Numbered from the stretch's first letter, positions 36,233-45,582 are shown. The stretch is 64,000 nucleotides of DNA from Flavobacterium sp. LHD-80 (GCF_030929605.1 NZ_JAVFVS010000004.1:496001-560000); one strand, 5' to 3'. Made by a program: numbers and translations. Notes: generated by a model not told the origin, from the sequence alone.

Positions 36233-38404
36233 ATGAATACAAGTAAATTTACTGCAGTACTTTTATTTTTAACTGCGGTGGTTTTTGGACAGCAGAAAAT
36301 AACTGTCGAAAACATTTTTGGAGGTATATTTCGGGCTAAAGGAATGGACCAAATGCAATCCTTAAAAAATACCAATCAATATACTGTTTTAAATGTCGAT
36401 CAGGCAAGTGGAAGCGCACAGGTTGATTTATATGACTTTGCAACGCTAAAAAAAGTATCAAATTTAATCGATACTAAAAACTTCAAAGAGCTTGCTGACG
36501 GAATTGACGCTTACACTTTTGATGCTTCTGAAAAAAAGATTTTAATTGCGTGTCATTCAAATAAAATTTTCCGTCATTCCTTCACTGCAGATTATTTTCT
36601 TTATGATATTGCAACAAAAAGCTTGACTAAATTGGTTGATTTCCAAATTCAGGAACCAACTTTTTCGCCAGACGGAACAAAAATCGCTTACGCAAAAGAA
36701 AACAACCTTTATATTTATGATGTTGCTTCAAAAAAATCAGTTGCTGTTACAACTGATGGAAAAAAGAATGCTGTTATAAATGGTATTACGGACTGGGTTT
36801 ATGAAGAGGAATTTGCATTTGTACGTGCATTTGACTGGAGTAAAGACAGTAAAAAATTAGCTTATATCCGTTTTGACGAAAGCCAAGTTCCAGAGTTTTC
36901 AATGTCAATATTTCACAAAGATTTATATCCGAAAATCGAAACTTTCAAATATCCTAAAGCAGGAGAAAAGAATTCAGCAGTTTCATTGCATATTTATGAT
37001 GCAGCGGCAAGTACTTCTAAAAAAGTTGATTTAGGAAACTACAATGATTTTTATATTGCAAGAATGCAATGGACAAATGATAATAATGTATTATCAGCTC
37101 AGGTTTTAAATCGCCACCAAGATAATTTAGATTTGTTGTTTGTTGATGGAACTACTGCTGCGGCAAAAGTAGTTTTAAACGAAAAAGACAAAGCTTATGT
37201 TGATGTTACAGATAACTTAACTTTCTTAAAAGACAACAGTTTTATCTGGACAAGCGAAAAAGACGGATTTAATCATATTTATGTTTATGATAAAACCGGA
37301 AAGCTTAAAAATCAAGTTACAAAAGGAAACTGGGAAGTTACTTCATACTACGGTTTTGACGAAAAAACGAAAACTATTTTCTATCAGTCTACAGAAAATG
37401 GATCTATAAACAGAGCAGTTTACCGCATTTCATTAGACGGAAAAAACAAAGTTGCTTTGACGAATAAAGTTGGAACAAATAAAGCGACATTTAGTCCAAA
37501 CTTCCAATACTTCATTAATACCTATTCTAGCGCTTCTCAGCCTACTGTTTATACATTAAACGATGCAAAAGCAGGGAAAGAAATTCAGGTTATAGAAAAC
37601 AATCAAGCTCTTGCTGACAAATTAAAAGGATATAATCTTCCTTCAAAAGAGTTTTTTGTTTTAAAAACAGCTAAAGGGAATGAATTGAATGCATGGATTA
37701 TGAAGCCAAAAGATTTCGATGCTTCAAAAAAATATCCAGTTTTCATGATTCAGTATTCTGGTCCAGGTTCACAGCAGGTTGTAAACGGATGGGGAAGCTC
37801 AAACGAATATTGGTTCATGATGCTTACACAGCAAGGTTATATCGTGGCTTGTGTTGACGGAAGAGGGACTGGATATAAAGGTGCTGATTTCAAAAAAGTA
37901 ACACAATTACAATTAGGTAAATATGAAGTTGAAGATCAAATCGATGCTGCAAAAGTGATTGGTTCTTATCCGTATGTTGATGCTTCAAGAATTGGTATTT
38001 GGGGATGGAGCTATGGTGGATTTATGGCTTCAAACTGTATTTTCCAAGGAAATGATGTTTTCAAAATGGCAATTGCTGTTGCGCCAGTTACAAACTGGAG
38101 ATTCTATGACAGTGTTTACACAGAAAGATACATGCAGACGCCACAGGAAAATCCAACTGGATACGATCAAAACTCTCCTATAAACCATGTTGAAAAATTA
38201 AAAGGCAAATTCCTATTGATTCACGGTTCAGGTGATGACAACGTGCACGTGCAGAATTCAATGCAGATGATGGAAGCTTTGATTCAGGCAAACAAACAAT
38301 TTGATTCTCAAATTTACCCAGATAAAGACCACGGAATTATTGGCGGAAAAACCAGAATTCAGCTTTATAATAAAATGAGTAACTTTATCAAAGAAAATTT
38401 ATAA
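36233..38404 (+). CDS. dpp4: Dipeptidyl peptidase IV, S9 family
   Basis: 723 residues. Signal peptide 1-20 (TAVVFGQ). Residues about 60-470 are the DPPIV N-terminal beta-propeller, with the substrate-binding Glu pair in DWVYEEEFAFVRAFDWSKD. Residues 480-723 are the alpha/beta-hydrolase domain: Ser593 in GWSYGGF, Asp668 in HGSGDDNVH, His700 in DKDHGI. Removes X-Pro and X-Ala dipeptides from peptides in the periplasm. Two POT-family peptide transporters follow on the same strand, so released dipeptides are probably imported directly. No terminator separates them. Confidence 0.96.
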   Translation: MNTSKFTAVLLFLTAVVFGQQKITVENIFGGIFRAKGMDQMQSLKNTNQYTVLNVDQASGSAQVDLYDFATLKKVSNLIDTKNFKELADGIDAYTFDASEKKILIACHSNKIFRHSFTADYFLYDIATKSLTKLVDFQIQEPTFSPDGTKIAYAKENNLYIYDVASKKSVAVTTDGKKNAVINGITDWVYEEEFAFVRAFDWSKDSKKLAYIRFDESQVPEFSMSIFHKDLYPKIETFKYPKAGEKNSAVSLHIYDAAASTSKKVDLGNYNDFYIARMQWTNDNNVLSAQVLNRHQDNLDLLFVDGTTAAAKVVLNEKDKAYVDVTDNLTFLKDNSFIWTSEKDGFNHIYVYDKTGKLKNQVTKGNWEVTSYYGFDEKTKTIFYQSTENGSINRAVYRISLDGKNKVALTNKVGTNKATFSPNFQYFINTYSSASQPTVYTLNDAKAGKEIQVIENNQALADKLKGYNLPSKEFFVLKTAKGNELNAWIMKPKDFDASKKYPVFMIQYSGPGSQQVVNGWGSSNEYWFMMLTQQGYIVACVDGRGTGYKGADFKKVTQLQLGKYEVEDQIDAAKVIGSYPYVDASRIGIWGWSYGGFMASNCIFQGNDVFKMAIAVAPVTNWRFYDSVYTERYMQTPQENPTGYDQNSPINHVEKLKGKFLLIHGSGDDNVHVQNSMQMMEALIQANKQFDSQIYPDKDHGIIGGKTRIQLYNKMSNFIKENL

Positions 38405-38430
38405 ATCTAAAATATTAACCTTAAATAAGA

Positions 38431-40116
38431 ATGAATAATATGGGAGAAACTAAAGTAAAAACTGCGCATCCAAAAGGACTTTGGGTATTGTTTGGGACGG
38501 AGATGTGGGAGCGATTCAATTTTTATGGAATGCGAGCTTTATTGACTTTATTTCTTGTGAACTCATTATTAATGAAGGAAGAAGAAGCGTCATTAATTTA
38601 TGGAGGTTTTCTTGGACTTTGTTATTTGACTCCAATGCTTGGAGGTTTTATTGCAGACAGATATTTTGGAAATAGAAACTGTATTTTGCTTGGCGGATTG
38701 TTAATGGCGACGGGACAGTTGCTGTTGTTTACCAGCGGAAGTGTTTTTGAAGGAAATCAAGATTTAGCAAGAGTGATTATGTTCTGCGGTTTAGGAACGA
38801 TTGTTTTTGGTAATGGTTTCTTTAAGCCAAATATTTCTAGTATGGTGGGAAGTTTATACCCAAAACAGGAAAAAACAAAGCTGGATTCTGCTTTTACTAT
38901 TTTCTATATGGGGATTAATATTGGAGCGTTCTTAGGACAATCTATTTGCCCTCTTTTAGGAGATGTTAAAGATGCTAGTGGTTTTAGAGATGTTCATGCT
39001 TTTAAATGGGGATTCTTGGCGGCTTCTATCGCTATGTTATTAGGGACAATACTTTTTTACTTCTTAAAGAATAAATATGTAGTTTCTCCAGAAGGAAAAC
39101 CATTAGGTGGCCTTCCTTCTAAAAATGACGCTTCTGATTTTGAAGAAGGAGAAGCGCAGCAAGCAAACTTTTCGAGTAAAGCTTTGACAATTGCAGGAAT
39201 TGCATTTATCGCTTTAGGATTCTTTTTCCACTATGTTGTAGGTCAAAATTTAATTTATACTTTAATTTATTCAAGCGGTTTAGCCTTGGCAGGACTAATT
39301 GTATCAGATTCGTCATTGACAAAAATCGAGAGAGATAGAATTATTGTAATTTATATAGTTTCGTTCTTTATTATTTTCTTTTGGGCGGCGTTTGAGCAAG
39401 CAGGTTCTTCTTTAACTTTTATTGCAGATAATCAAACGGATAGACATTTCTTTGGTTTTCTGATGCCTGCATCTATGGTGCAGATTTTTAACGGATTATT
39501 TGTGGTGTTATTAGCTGTTCCGTTTAGTGTATTATGGGATACATTGAGAGCAAAAGATAAAGAACCAATTTCTCCAGTAAAACTGGCTTTTGGACTTGTT
39601 ATAATTTCTGTGAGCTTCTTTATGATTGCAACTCAGGTTTCTTATATCGGAACTTCTGGTTTATTATTGGTTAAATGGTTGATTTTATTATATTTCTTAA
39701 ATACATGTGCTGAATTATGTTTATCGCCAATTGGATTGTCATTGGTTGGTAAATTATCTCCAAAACGTTTTGCTTCTTTATTATATGGAGTGTTTTTCTT
39801 GTCGAATGCTTCTGGTTATGCTTTAGGAGGAACATTAGGAGCAATTTTGCCAGCTACAGGTGATAAATTTGCAAAAGCAAAAGAATTAGGAATCGATCTT
39901 CAAGCAATTTTAGACAAAACTGTTACTCCAACAGCTGAGCAATTAGCGCTTTTGGAAAAACACCAAATTAGTGCAGCGAATCACTTTTTTGCTGGATTCG
40001 AGATTCATAACTTATATGAATTCTTCATGGTGTTTGTTGTACTTACTGGTATTGCAGCGATTGTGTTATTTGCTTTAACACCATTCTTAAAGAAAATGAT
40101 GCACGGTGTTAGATAA
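38431..40116 (+). CDS. POT-family proton-dependent oligopeptide transporter
   Basis: 561 residues, about 14 helices. POT signatures: the ExxER-type motif WVLFGTEMWERFNFYGMRAL near 18-37, the GGFIADRYFGNR loop, and GTIVFGNGFFKPNISSMVG with FTIFYMGINIGAF (PTR2 motifs). A hydrophilic loop of about 30 residues after helix 6 (LGGLPSKNDASDFEEGEAQQ) is typical of the longer bacterial members. Imports di- and tripeptides with protons across the inner membrane. Starts 26 bp after dpp4 and ends one base before the next POT gene. Confidence 0.94.
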   Translation: MNNMGETKVKTAHPKGLWVLFGTEMWERFNFYGMRALLTLFLVNSLLMKEEEASLIYGGFLGLCYLTPMLGGFIADRYFGNRNCILLGGLLMATGQLLLFTSGSVFEGNQDLARVIMFCGLGTIVFGNGFFKPNISSMVGSLYPKQEKTKLDSAFTIFYMGINIGAFLGQSICPLLGDVKDASGFRDVHAFKWGFLAASIAMLLGTILFYFLKNKYVVSPEGKPLGGLPSKNDASDFEEGEAQQANFSSKALTIAGIAFIALGFFFHYVVGQNLIYTLIYSSGLALAGLIVSDSSLTKIERDRIIVIYIVSFFIIFFWAAFEQAGSSLTFIADNQTDRHFFGFLMPASMVQIFNGLFVVLLAVPFSVLWDTLRAKDKEPISPVKLAFGLVIISVSFFMIATQVSYIGTSGLLLVKWLILLYFLNTCAELCLSPIGLSLVGKLSPKRFASLLYGVFFLSNASGYALGGTLGAILPATGDKFAKAKELGIDLQAILDKTVTPTAEQLALLEKHQISAANHFFAGFEIHNLYEFFMVFVVLTGIAAIVLFALTPFLKKMMHGVR

Positions 40117-40117
40117 A

Positions 40118-41602
40118 ATGGAAAAGACAATTACATTAGAAGAAATTCAAAATTTTAAAGGCAAGTACCCAAAACAATTGTGGTACTTGTTTTTGGTTGA
40201 AATGTGGGAGCGTTTTTGCTTCTACGGAATGAGAGGGGTTTTAGCAGTTTTCATGGTAGACCAATTAGGTTTGGTTGAAGGGGAAGCAAATCTTCAATAT
40301 GGCGCTGTACAGGCTTTTGTTTATGCTTTTACATTTATTGGAGGGATTTTTGCGGATAAAATTTTAGGTTTTAAAAAATCACTTCTTTTTGGAGGAATCG
40401 TTATGATTTTGGGTAATTTACTGATTGCTGCAAATCCGCATGATTTCTTTTATTACGGAATAACACTTTCTATTATTGGAACAGGTTTTTTTAAGCCAAA
40501 TGTTTCTTCAATGGTTGGCGAATTATATCACGAAGAAGATGGGCGCCGTGACGCAGGTTACGGATTGTTTTATGCAGGAATCAACATTGGCGGAATGCTA
40601 GGAGGAGCTATTCCTATTTATTTAGGGAAAAACTATTCTTGGAGTTTATGCTTCCTTTCCGCGGCTATTGTTATGGTTATCGGGGTTGTAACATTTCTTT
40701 TGACTAAAAAGCACCTTGCTCCAATTGGAAATTCTCCATTAGAAAAACAGACACCTAAAAAACGCAATCTTTACGAAATCTTAGTTTATGCTGGTTCTAT
40801 AGTGGTAATTCCACTTGTTTACATAATGGTTATAAATTCTGATTATACAGAGTATTTTATGTATACGATAGGGATTTTGGCATTAATATATTTTATATAT
40901 GAATTAATAATGATTAAAGAAGGAAAACAGCAACTTAAGCTGTTGGCGGCATTTATCTTTATTTTTGCGTATTTTATGTTTATGGCTATTTCTGAGCAAT
41001 CGGGAGGTTCGTTGTCTTTGTTTGCAAAAGATAATTTATCTACTAAATTGTTGTTTTTCAATATTGATCCTAATGTGGTGAATAATAGTATAAATTCATT
41101 ATATGTGATTATTTTTAGTCCATTAGTTGGTTTGTTGTGGATATATATGGCGAAGCGAAAAATTGAGCCAAATACGATTATAAAATTTAGTTTGTCATTC
41201 CTTTTATTAGCAGCAGGATTCTTTATTTTTTATGCGGCAAGATTTTTTGTTAATAAAGACGGATTAAGTTCTCTAGATGTTTTTGCTTTAGGATATCTTC
41301 TGTATACACTTGGGGAATTATGTATTGGTCCAATCGGAATGTCTGTAATTACTAAGTTGTCTCCTAAAAGATTGTTTGGAATGATGATGGGATTATGGTT
41401 TTTGTCTAGTGCATTTGGGCAGTTTGCTGCTGGAAAATTAGGAGCCGAAATGTCAAATGCAAATACTGGGACTACCTTAATGTCTAAGTTGATTGCTTAT
41501 ACTGATGGTTATTATCAATTAGCAATTTATGCTGTAGTTGCTGGTGTTGCTTTCATAATTGCTATGCCGTTGATCAAAAAATTAATGCAAGAAGTAAAAT
41601 AG
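40118..41602 (+). CDS. Second POT-family oligopeptide transporter
   Basis: 494 residues from the ATG at 40118, one base after the TAA of the first transporter; an ATG four codons earlier overlaps that gene. Motifs: YLFLVEMWERFCFYGMRGVL, GGIFADKILGFKKS, IGTGFFKPNVSSMVGELY and LFYAGINIGGMLGG. It lacks the long cytoplasmic loop of its neighbour and is about 65 residues shorter, so the pair is diverged rather than a recent duplicate and may differ in peptide preference. Not a frameshifted single gene: both have complete N- and C-terminal halves. Confidence 0.93.
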   Translation: MEKTITLEEIQNFKGKYPKQLWYLFLVEMWERFCFYGMRGVLAVFMVDQLGLVEGEANLQYGAVQAFVYAFTFIGGIFADKILGFKKSLLFGGIVMILGNLLIAANPHDFFYYGITLSIIGTGFFKPNVSSMVGELYHEEDGRRDAGYGLFYAGINIGGMLGGAIPIYLGKNYSWSLCFLSAAIVMVIGVVTFLLTKKHLAPIGNSPLEKQTPKKRNLYEILVYAGSIVVIPLVYIMVINSDYTEYFMYTIGILALIYFIYELIMIKEGKQQLKLLAAFIFIFAYFMFMAISEQSGGSLSLFAKDNLSTKLLFFNIDPNVVNNSINSLYVIIFSPLVGLLWIYMAKRKIEPNTIIKFSLSFLLLAAGFFIFYAARFFVNKDGLSSLDVFALGYLLYTLGELCIGPIGMSVITKLSPKRLFGMMMGLWFLSSAFGQFAAGKLGAEMSNANTGTTLMSKLIAYTDGYYQLAIYAVVAGVAFIIAMPLIKKLMQEVK

Positions 41603-41654
41603 ATCGTATTTAGCGATTCTTTTTTTGTTTAAATTTGTACCAAAGAAAACTAAG

Positions 41655-42122
41655 ATGAAGAAATTATACATAATTACATTGTTCTTAATAGGAGGTTTTG
41701 TGTCTCAAGCTCAGGAACTTAAATGGTATACTGATGTAAGAGAAGCTATTACAGTAAGCAATACTGTTCATAAACCTATGTTGATGTTTTTTACAGGAAG
41801 TGATTGGTGCGGATGGTGCATAAGATTACAGAATGAAGTTTTGAAAACTCCTGAATTTAAAAAATGGGCGACTGATAATGTTGTTTTGGTTGAATTGGAT
41901 TACCCAAGAAGAACACCACAGACTCCTGAAATCAAAAACCAGAATAATGAGTTACAACAAGCATTTGGAATACAGGGATTTCCAACTATCTATTTTACAA
42001 GTGCTGAATCTAAAGATGGAAAAGTAAACTTTAAAGGTTTAGGTCAAACGGGCTACGTTGCCGGAGGACCATCGGCATGGCTGACGGTTGCTGACGGAAT
42101 CGTAAACCCAAAGAAATCTTAA
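41655..42122 (+). CDS. Secreted thioredoxin-fold protein with CGWC active site
   Basis: 155 residues from the ATG at 41655; ten earlier codons would spoil the signal peptide. Signal peptide 1-19 (GGFVSQAQ). Thioredoxin_7-like domain: KPMLMFFTGSDWCGWCIRLQ with Cys52 and Cys55, and the cis-Pro loop GIQGFPTIYF. Predicted periplasmic thiol oxidoreductase; direction of reaction unknown. First of three tandem paralogs (next at 42344 and 43044), the only one keeping both catalytic cysteines. A strong terminator follows. Confidence 0.88.
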   Translation: MKKLYIITLFLIGGFVSQAQELKWYTDVREAITVSNTVHKPMLMFFTGSDWCGWCIRLQNEVLKTPEFKKWATDNVVLVELDYPRRTPQTPEIKNQNNELQQAFGIQGFPTIYFTSAESKDGKVNFKGLGQTGYVAGGPSAWLTVADGIVNPKKS

Positions 42123-42145
42123 ATTTTTAAGTAAATTAAAATAAA

Positions 42146-42184
42146 AAGCTCCTTATGCTCATTTGCATAAGGAGCTTTTTTTAT
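42146..42184 (+). terminator. Terminator after the CGWC thioredoxin gene
   Basis: AAAGCTCCTTATGC and GCATAAGGAGCTTT form a 14-bp stem with a short loop, followed by a T tract. Confidence 0.93.
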
Positions 42185-42284
42185 TTCGTAGGAAAAGTTT
42201 TTAGTTATTTTTTGGTGGAATTATGTATTTGATTTTTTTTTAGTTATAAAAAAATGCATTATGTATTTTTTGTATTAATAAAAA

Positions 42285-42314
42285 TTGGATAATTAAAATA
42301 TTATGTTAATTTCG
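42285..42314 (+). promoter_or_regulatory. Promoter of the second thioredoxin-fold gene
   Basis: TTG at 42285-42287, a 19-base spacer and TAATTTCG at 42307-42314 (one base off consensus). Start near 42320, about 24 bases before the ATG. It shows the paralog is transcribed on its own. Confidence 0.5.
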
Positions 42315-42343
42315 TTCCTCTATCTAACCAAAACCAATATAAT

Positions 42344-42796
42344 ATGACCAAAAAATTACTTATCCTACTATTTTTTTTAGGTTCATTTTTTATGCAAGCA
42401 CAAAATCTTGTTTGGAAAACCAATATGGCAGATGCAATTGCAATAAGTAATGAACAAAGAAAACCAATGTTAATTCTTTTCACTGCCTCAGGTGTACCAG
42501 AGAATCTTCAGAATGAAATTTTTAAAACTCCAGATTTTGCCGTGTGGTCGCGCGACAATGTGATTTTGGTAAAACTGGATCTTTCTGATAATTCTGCATC
42601 AGACAGTGATAAAGAACAGAACCTTAGATTGAAAAATGCTTTTGGCGTTGATGAGCTTCCTCAGGTGTGTTTTGCAAGTGCTTCTATCAGAAAAAGCAAA
42701 ACTACATTTAGTGCTTTAGGAAAAATTGCCTACAAGCCAGGAGGAGCTAAAGCATGGATTGCAGAGTCAAATGGAATTTTACATCCTAGTGAATAA
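42344..42796 (+). CDS. Secreted thioredoxin-fold paralog lacking the CxxC site (copy 2)
   Basis: 150 residues. Signal peptide 1-19 (GSFFMQAQ). Aligns along its length with the CGWC protein: the NLVWKTNMADAIAISNEQRK start, then LQNEIFKTPDFAVWSRDNVI and the cis-Pro loop FGVDELPQVCF. The segment that should be SDWCGWCIR is SGVPEN, three residues shorter and without either cysteine. The frame is intact, so this is a diverged, probably non-redox protein rather than a pseudogene. It is closer to copy 3 than to copy 1. Role unknown; could bind a substrate or partner of the active enzyme. Confidence 0.8.
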   Translation: MTKKLLILLFFLGSFFMQAQNLVWKTNMADAIAISNEQRKPMLILFTASGVPENLQNEIFKTPDFAVWSRDNVILVKLDLSDNSASDSDKEQNLRLKNAFGVDELPQVCFASASIRKSKTTFSALGKIAYKPGGAKAWIAESNGILHPSE

Positions 42797-42822
42797 GGAT
42801 TAACTTATTTTTTAGTTAAAAT

Positions 42823-42860
42823 ATCCCCTTTTTATGAAAATAAGATGGGGATTTTTTTTT
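42823..42860 (+). terminator. Weak terminator after copy 2
   Basis: ATCCCC and GGGGAT pair at the base of an imperfect stem, followed by nine T residues. The next 180 bases are AT-rich with no feature. Confidence 0.6.
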
Positions 42861-43043
42861 AATCGCAATGAAAAGTTTAAAAAATTCGCCATCATTTTTT
42901 TTCATTTTTATATTTATTTAACTTTTTATTAGCAAATTCGATTTTCTTATGTTTTTTTTCAATTTTTTGTTTAATGATGTGGGTTTTAGTGGGATATTAT
43001 AGTACTTTAGTCGAAATTAACCTACTTCAAACCCCAAATAATT

Positions 43044-43493
43044 ATGATTAAAAAAGTACTGACCCTGCTATTATTTTTAGGTTCGTTTTTTCTACATTCT
43101 CAAGGATTAGTGTGGAAAACTTCAATGACAGATGCTGTTGCAGCAAGTATGGAACAAAAAAGACCGTTGTTTATATTCTTTACAATTGCTGGCGCGCCAA
43201 CTAAACTTCAAAATGAAATTTTTAATACACCAGATTTTGTTGTTTGGGCTCGTGACAATGTTGTTTTGGTAAAATTGGATTTATCAGATACAACAATATC
43301 AGATGCTGAAAAAGAGCAAAATGTAAGCTTGAAAGCGGCACTTGGTGTAATAGAATTGCCTCAAGCTTGTTTGACGTTAGCTTCTGTGCGAAAAACCAAG
43401 ACAACCTTTAATCTGTTAGGTAGACTGCCTTATAAGCCAGTGACGGCAAAAGCATGGATATCGGAAGCTAATATTATGCTGAATCCAGAATAA
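43044..43493 (+). CDS. Secreted thioredoxin-fold paralog lacking the CxxC site (copy 3)
   Basis: 149 residues. Signal peptide 1-19 (GSFFLHSQ). Same length and order as copy 2: GLVWKTSMTDAVAASMEQKR, LQNEIFNTPDFVVWARDNVV, then the cis-Pro loop IELPQACLTLAS. The active-site segment is IAGAPTKLQ, again without cysteines and with the same shortening, so the loss predates the copy 2/copy 3 duplication. It ends 7 bp from the comEC stop codon on the other strand, with its terminator inside comEC. Confidence 0.8.
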   Translation: MIKKVLTLLLFLGSFFLHSQGLVWKTSMTDAVAASMEQKRPLFIFFTIAGAPTKLQNEIFNTPDFVVWARDNVVLVKLDLSDTTISDAEKEQNVSLKAALGVIELPQACLTLASVRKTKTTFNLLGRLPYKPVTAKAWISEANIMLNPE

Positions 43494-43500
43494 TAAAATT

Positions 43501-45537
43501 TTATTTTAACTTATAATATCCCTTTTCGGCTGTGGCGTGAAAAGGGATATTTTTTTTGATGCAGGTAGTTTTCCATATTTTTTGAATCGAATTAGAATTT
43601 GAGGCATCAGCAATAACCGCTTTAGGATGAGTTTCAGTTAGAAGTCGGTCTAAATTTATTTTTGACGATTGTGTCAGTAGCAAAATATCGGGTTGTATTT
43701 TTTTATCATAAATGCCAGAGCTATCTATAATGAAGATTTTTTTTCTGTTGTAGTATATTAAGTTTTGTAGTTGATTTACGGATTTTATTTTTGCAAAATT
43801 TCCAACCAAATAAGAGCTTAAAGTACTGTTTTTTGAATCCTTCAAAAGAAGATTATCATTTGTGAAAAGAGCAATATTTTTTCCAGATCGTATTGTGATA
43901 ATTGTTTTTTTCTTGAGGTTATATACAATCATTTCTTTTTGTGTTTCCGTTTCTTTTTTGGTGTAAATGAATGAAATCTGAACAAAAATAATTGCGATTA
44001 AAACCATTGCTAATTTTAAGAAAGCGGGTTTTTTAAACCAAATAATTGTTGTGAATATAAGTACATAAAAGCTGATCAGAAAATAAAAGCTAAAACTGAT
44101 ATCCAATATCACGAATGATTTTATTGATGCAACAATATGGATTATTTCGTTTAAAAGATAAATACTTTTCTCTAGAATTTTGGCTAAGAAAAATGGTGGC
44201 GTATCAAAAACTGCGTAAACCATTACAATAATACCAGCAATCATTACAAAGGCTAAAACCGGAATAATTGCAATATTTGTAATAAAAAACAATCCAGGAA
44301 ATTGATGAAAATAATACAAACACAGTGGAAAAGCGCCTATTTGTGCCGCGAATGAAACCGTAAGCGCATCCCAGATATAAACGACGATTTTGTTCTTTGG
44401 CGTCCATAGCTTTTTTAATAAAGGCTGAAGCCAAATAATAAAAAACAAAGCAATATAACTTAGCTGAAAACCTGCATCAAACAAGAAATAAGGTTCGAAG
44501 AGCAAAATTAAAAGCATTGAAACTAAAAGAGTATTATAAATATTGCCAGTTCGACGAAGATGATTTCCAATTGATAAAAATGAAAACATTACTACAGAAC
44601 GCAAAACGGATGGAGATAAGCCTGAAATAACGGCAAAAAAGCTAAGAGCTGTTAGCACCGAAATTAATTTTATAAAAGAACCTTTTCTTGTGTTTGGAAT
44701 TGGTTTTAAAATAAAATTTATTAACAGCATTATAAAACCGACGTGAAGCCCAGAAACTGATAAAATATGTGTAGCGCCAGAGTATTGGTAATCTTGAATA
44801 ATATCTGCTGAAATTTCCTGTTGTTGGCCTAAAATCAAGGCAAGAGCCACATTCATTTCGACCGCATTAAAATGTGCTTTTTCTAAATTGTGAATGATGC
44901 GCTGATGAAGACAATCTGAATAGTACCAAATATCTTTTTGAATGATTTTATTAATCTTGAATTGAGTTTTGGTACAATAAATTTGAGCATAAATCTGTCG
45001 ATCAGATAGATATTTAGCATAATCAAACTGATTCGGATTTTTGTTTGATTTATTAGTTTGCAAAGTGGTTTTTGCTTTAATTCGGTTTCCAATTACCAAG
45101 GAATTATCGGTACTGTCTTTTGCAATATTTACTATGATTTTTCCAGAATAAGCTTTGTCATCAATGCTATTTATTAGCGCTGTATATCGATCACTAAACG
45201 AATTGCTTTTGAGTTTTTCATGAAGTGTAAAAGTTATTTGAGATGGAATTTTAAATGCTTTTTGATAATGAATGTAGTTTGATTTTTGAAGCGAATTTGT
45301 GTGTAATAGCAGTGTAATTCCGCCTATAAAAAATGCTGTAAAGTAAGTGCTTAGACCAAAAAAAGGAATTGTTGCTTTGTTTTTTCTACTTGGAAAGTAT
45401 AAAATCAAAAAAGCAATTGTACTGATAATTAACGCCGTGATTGAAATTGCGAGCGAAATTTTCGTATAATAAAAAAACAAAATACCGGCAAGGAACCAAA
45501 AGGTAATTCTGACCAAGGGAAAATCTAATACTTTCAT
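43501..45537 (-). CDS. comEC: ComEC/Rec2-family DNA-uptake channel protein
   Basis: 678 residues. N-terminal membrane segments and a DUF4131-type OB domain (about 100-200) precede the Competence domain of about 10 helices, with HILSVSGLHVGFIM (about 260) and LSPSVLRSVVMFSFLSIG as signatures. The C-terminal 130 residues occupy the place of the metallo-beta-lactamase domain but show no HxHxDH motif (IKPDILLLTQSS; KAVIADASNSN), so it is degenerate. Role: passage of single-stranded DNA across the inner membrane during natural transformation. Last gene of the surE-lpxB-NlpC-comEC run, 45 bp after the NlpC gene. Confidence 0.9.
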   Translation of the reverse strand: MKVLDFPLVRITFWFLAGILFFYYTKISLAISITALIISTIAFLILYFPSRKNKATIPFFGLSTYFTAFFIGGITLLLHTNSLQKSNYIHYQKAFKIPSQITFTLHEKLKSNSFSDRYTALINSIDDKAYSGKIIVNIAKDSTDNSLVIGNRIKAKTTLQTNKSNKNPNQFDYAKYLSDRQIYAQIYCTKTQFKINKIIQKDIWYYSDCLHQRIIHNLEKAHFNAVEMNVALALILGQQQEISADIIQDYQYSGATHILSVSGLHVGFIMLLINFILKPIPNTRKGSFIKLISVLTALSFFAVISGLSPSVLRSVVMFSFLSIGNHLRRTGNIYNTLLVSMLLILLFEPYFLFDAGFQLSYIALFFIIWLQPLLKKLWTPKNKIVVYIWDALTVSFAAQIGAFPLCLYYFHQFPGLFFITNIAIIPVLAFVMIAGIIVMVYAVFDTPPFFLAKILEKSIYLLNEIIHIVASIKSFVILDISFSFYFLISFYVLIFTTIIWFKKPAFLKLAMVLIAIIFVQISFIYTKKETETQKEMIVYNLKKKTIITIRSGKNIALFTNDNLLLKDSKNSTLSSYLVGNFAKIKSVNQLQNLIYYNRKKIFIIDSSGIYDKKIQPDILLLTQSSKINLDRLLTETHPKAVIADASNSNSIQKIWKTTCIKKNIPFHATAEKGYYKLK
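43516..43557 (+). terminator. Terminator of copy 3 embedded in the comEC 3' coding end
   Basis: ATATCCCTTTTC (43516-43527) and GAAAAGGGATAT (43539-43550) form a perfect 12-bp stem with an 11-base loop, followed by T residues on the plus strand. The sequence at the same time encodes the last codons of comEC (AEKGYYKLK) on the minus strand. Confidence 0.85.
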
Positions 45538-45582
45538 GTTTTAAAAGTATTAAAATTTTGTAAGAAAAAGAGTATAAATTTA

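Noticed and set aside
38431..41602. Two POT genes as one frameshifted transporter
   Set aside because: Each has complete N-terminal and C-terminal POT signatures and a full set of helices.
42344..43493. Thioredoxin copies 2 and 3 as pseudogenes
   Set aside because: Both frames and signal peptides are intact and the same active-site replacement is shared, which points to diverged function.
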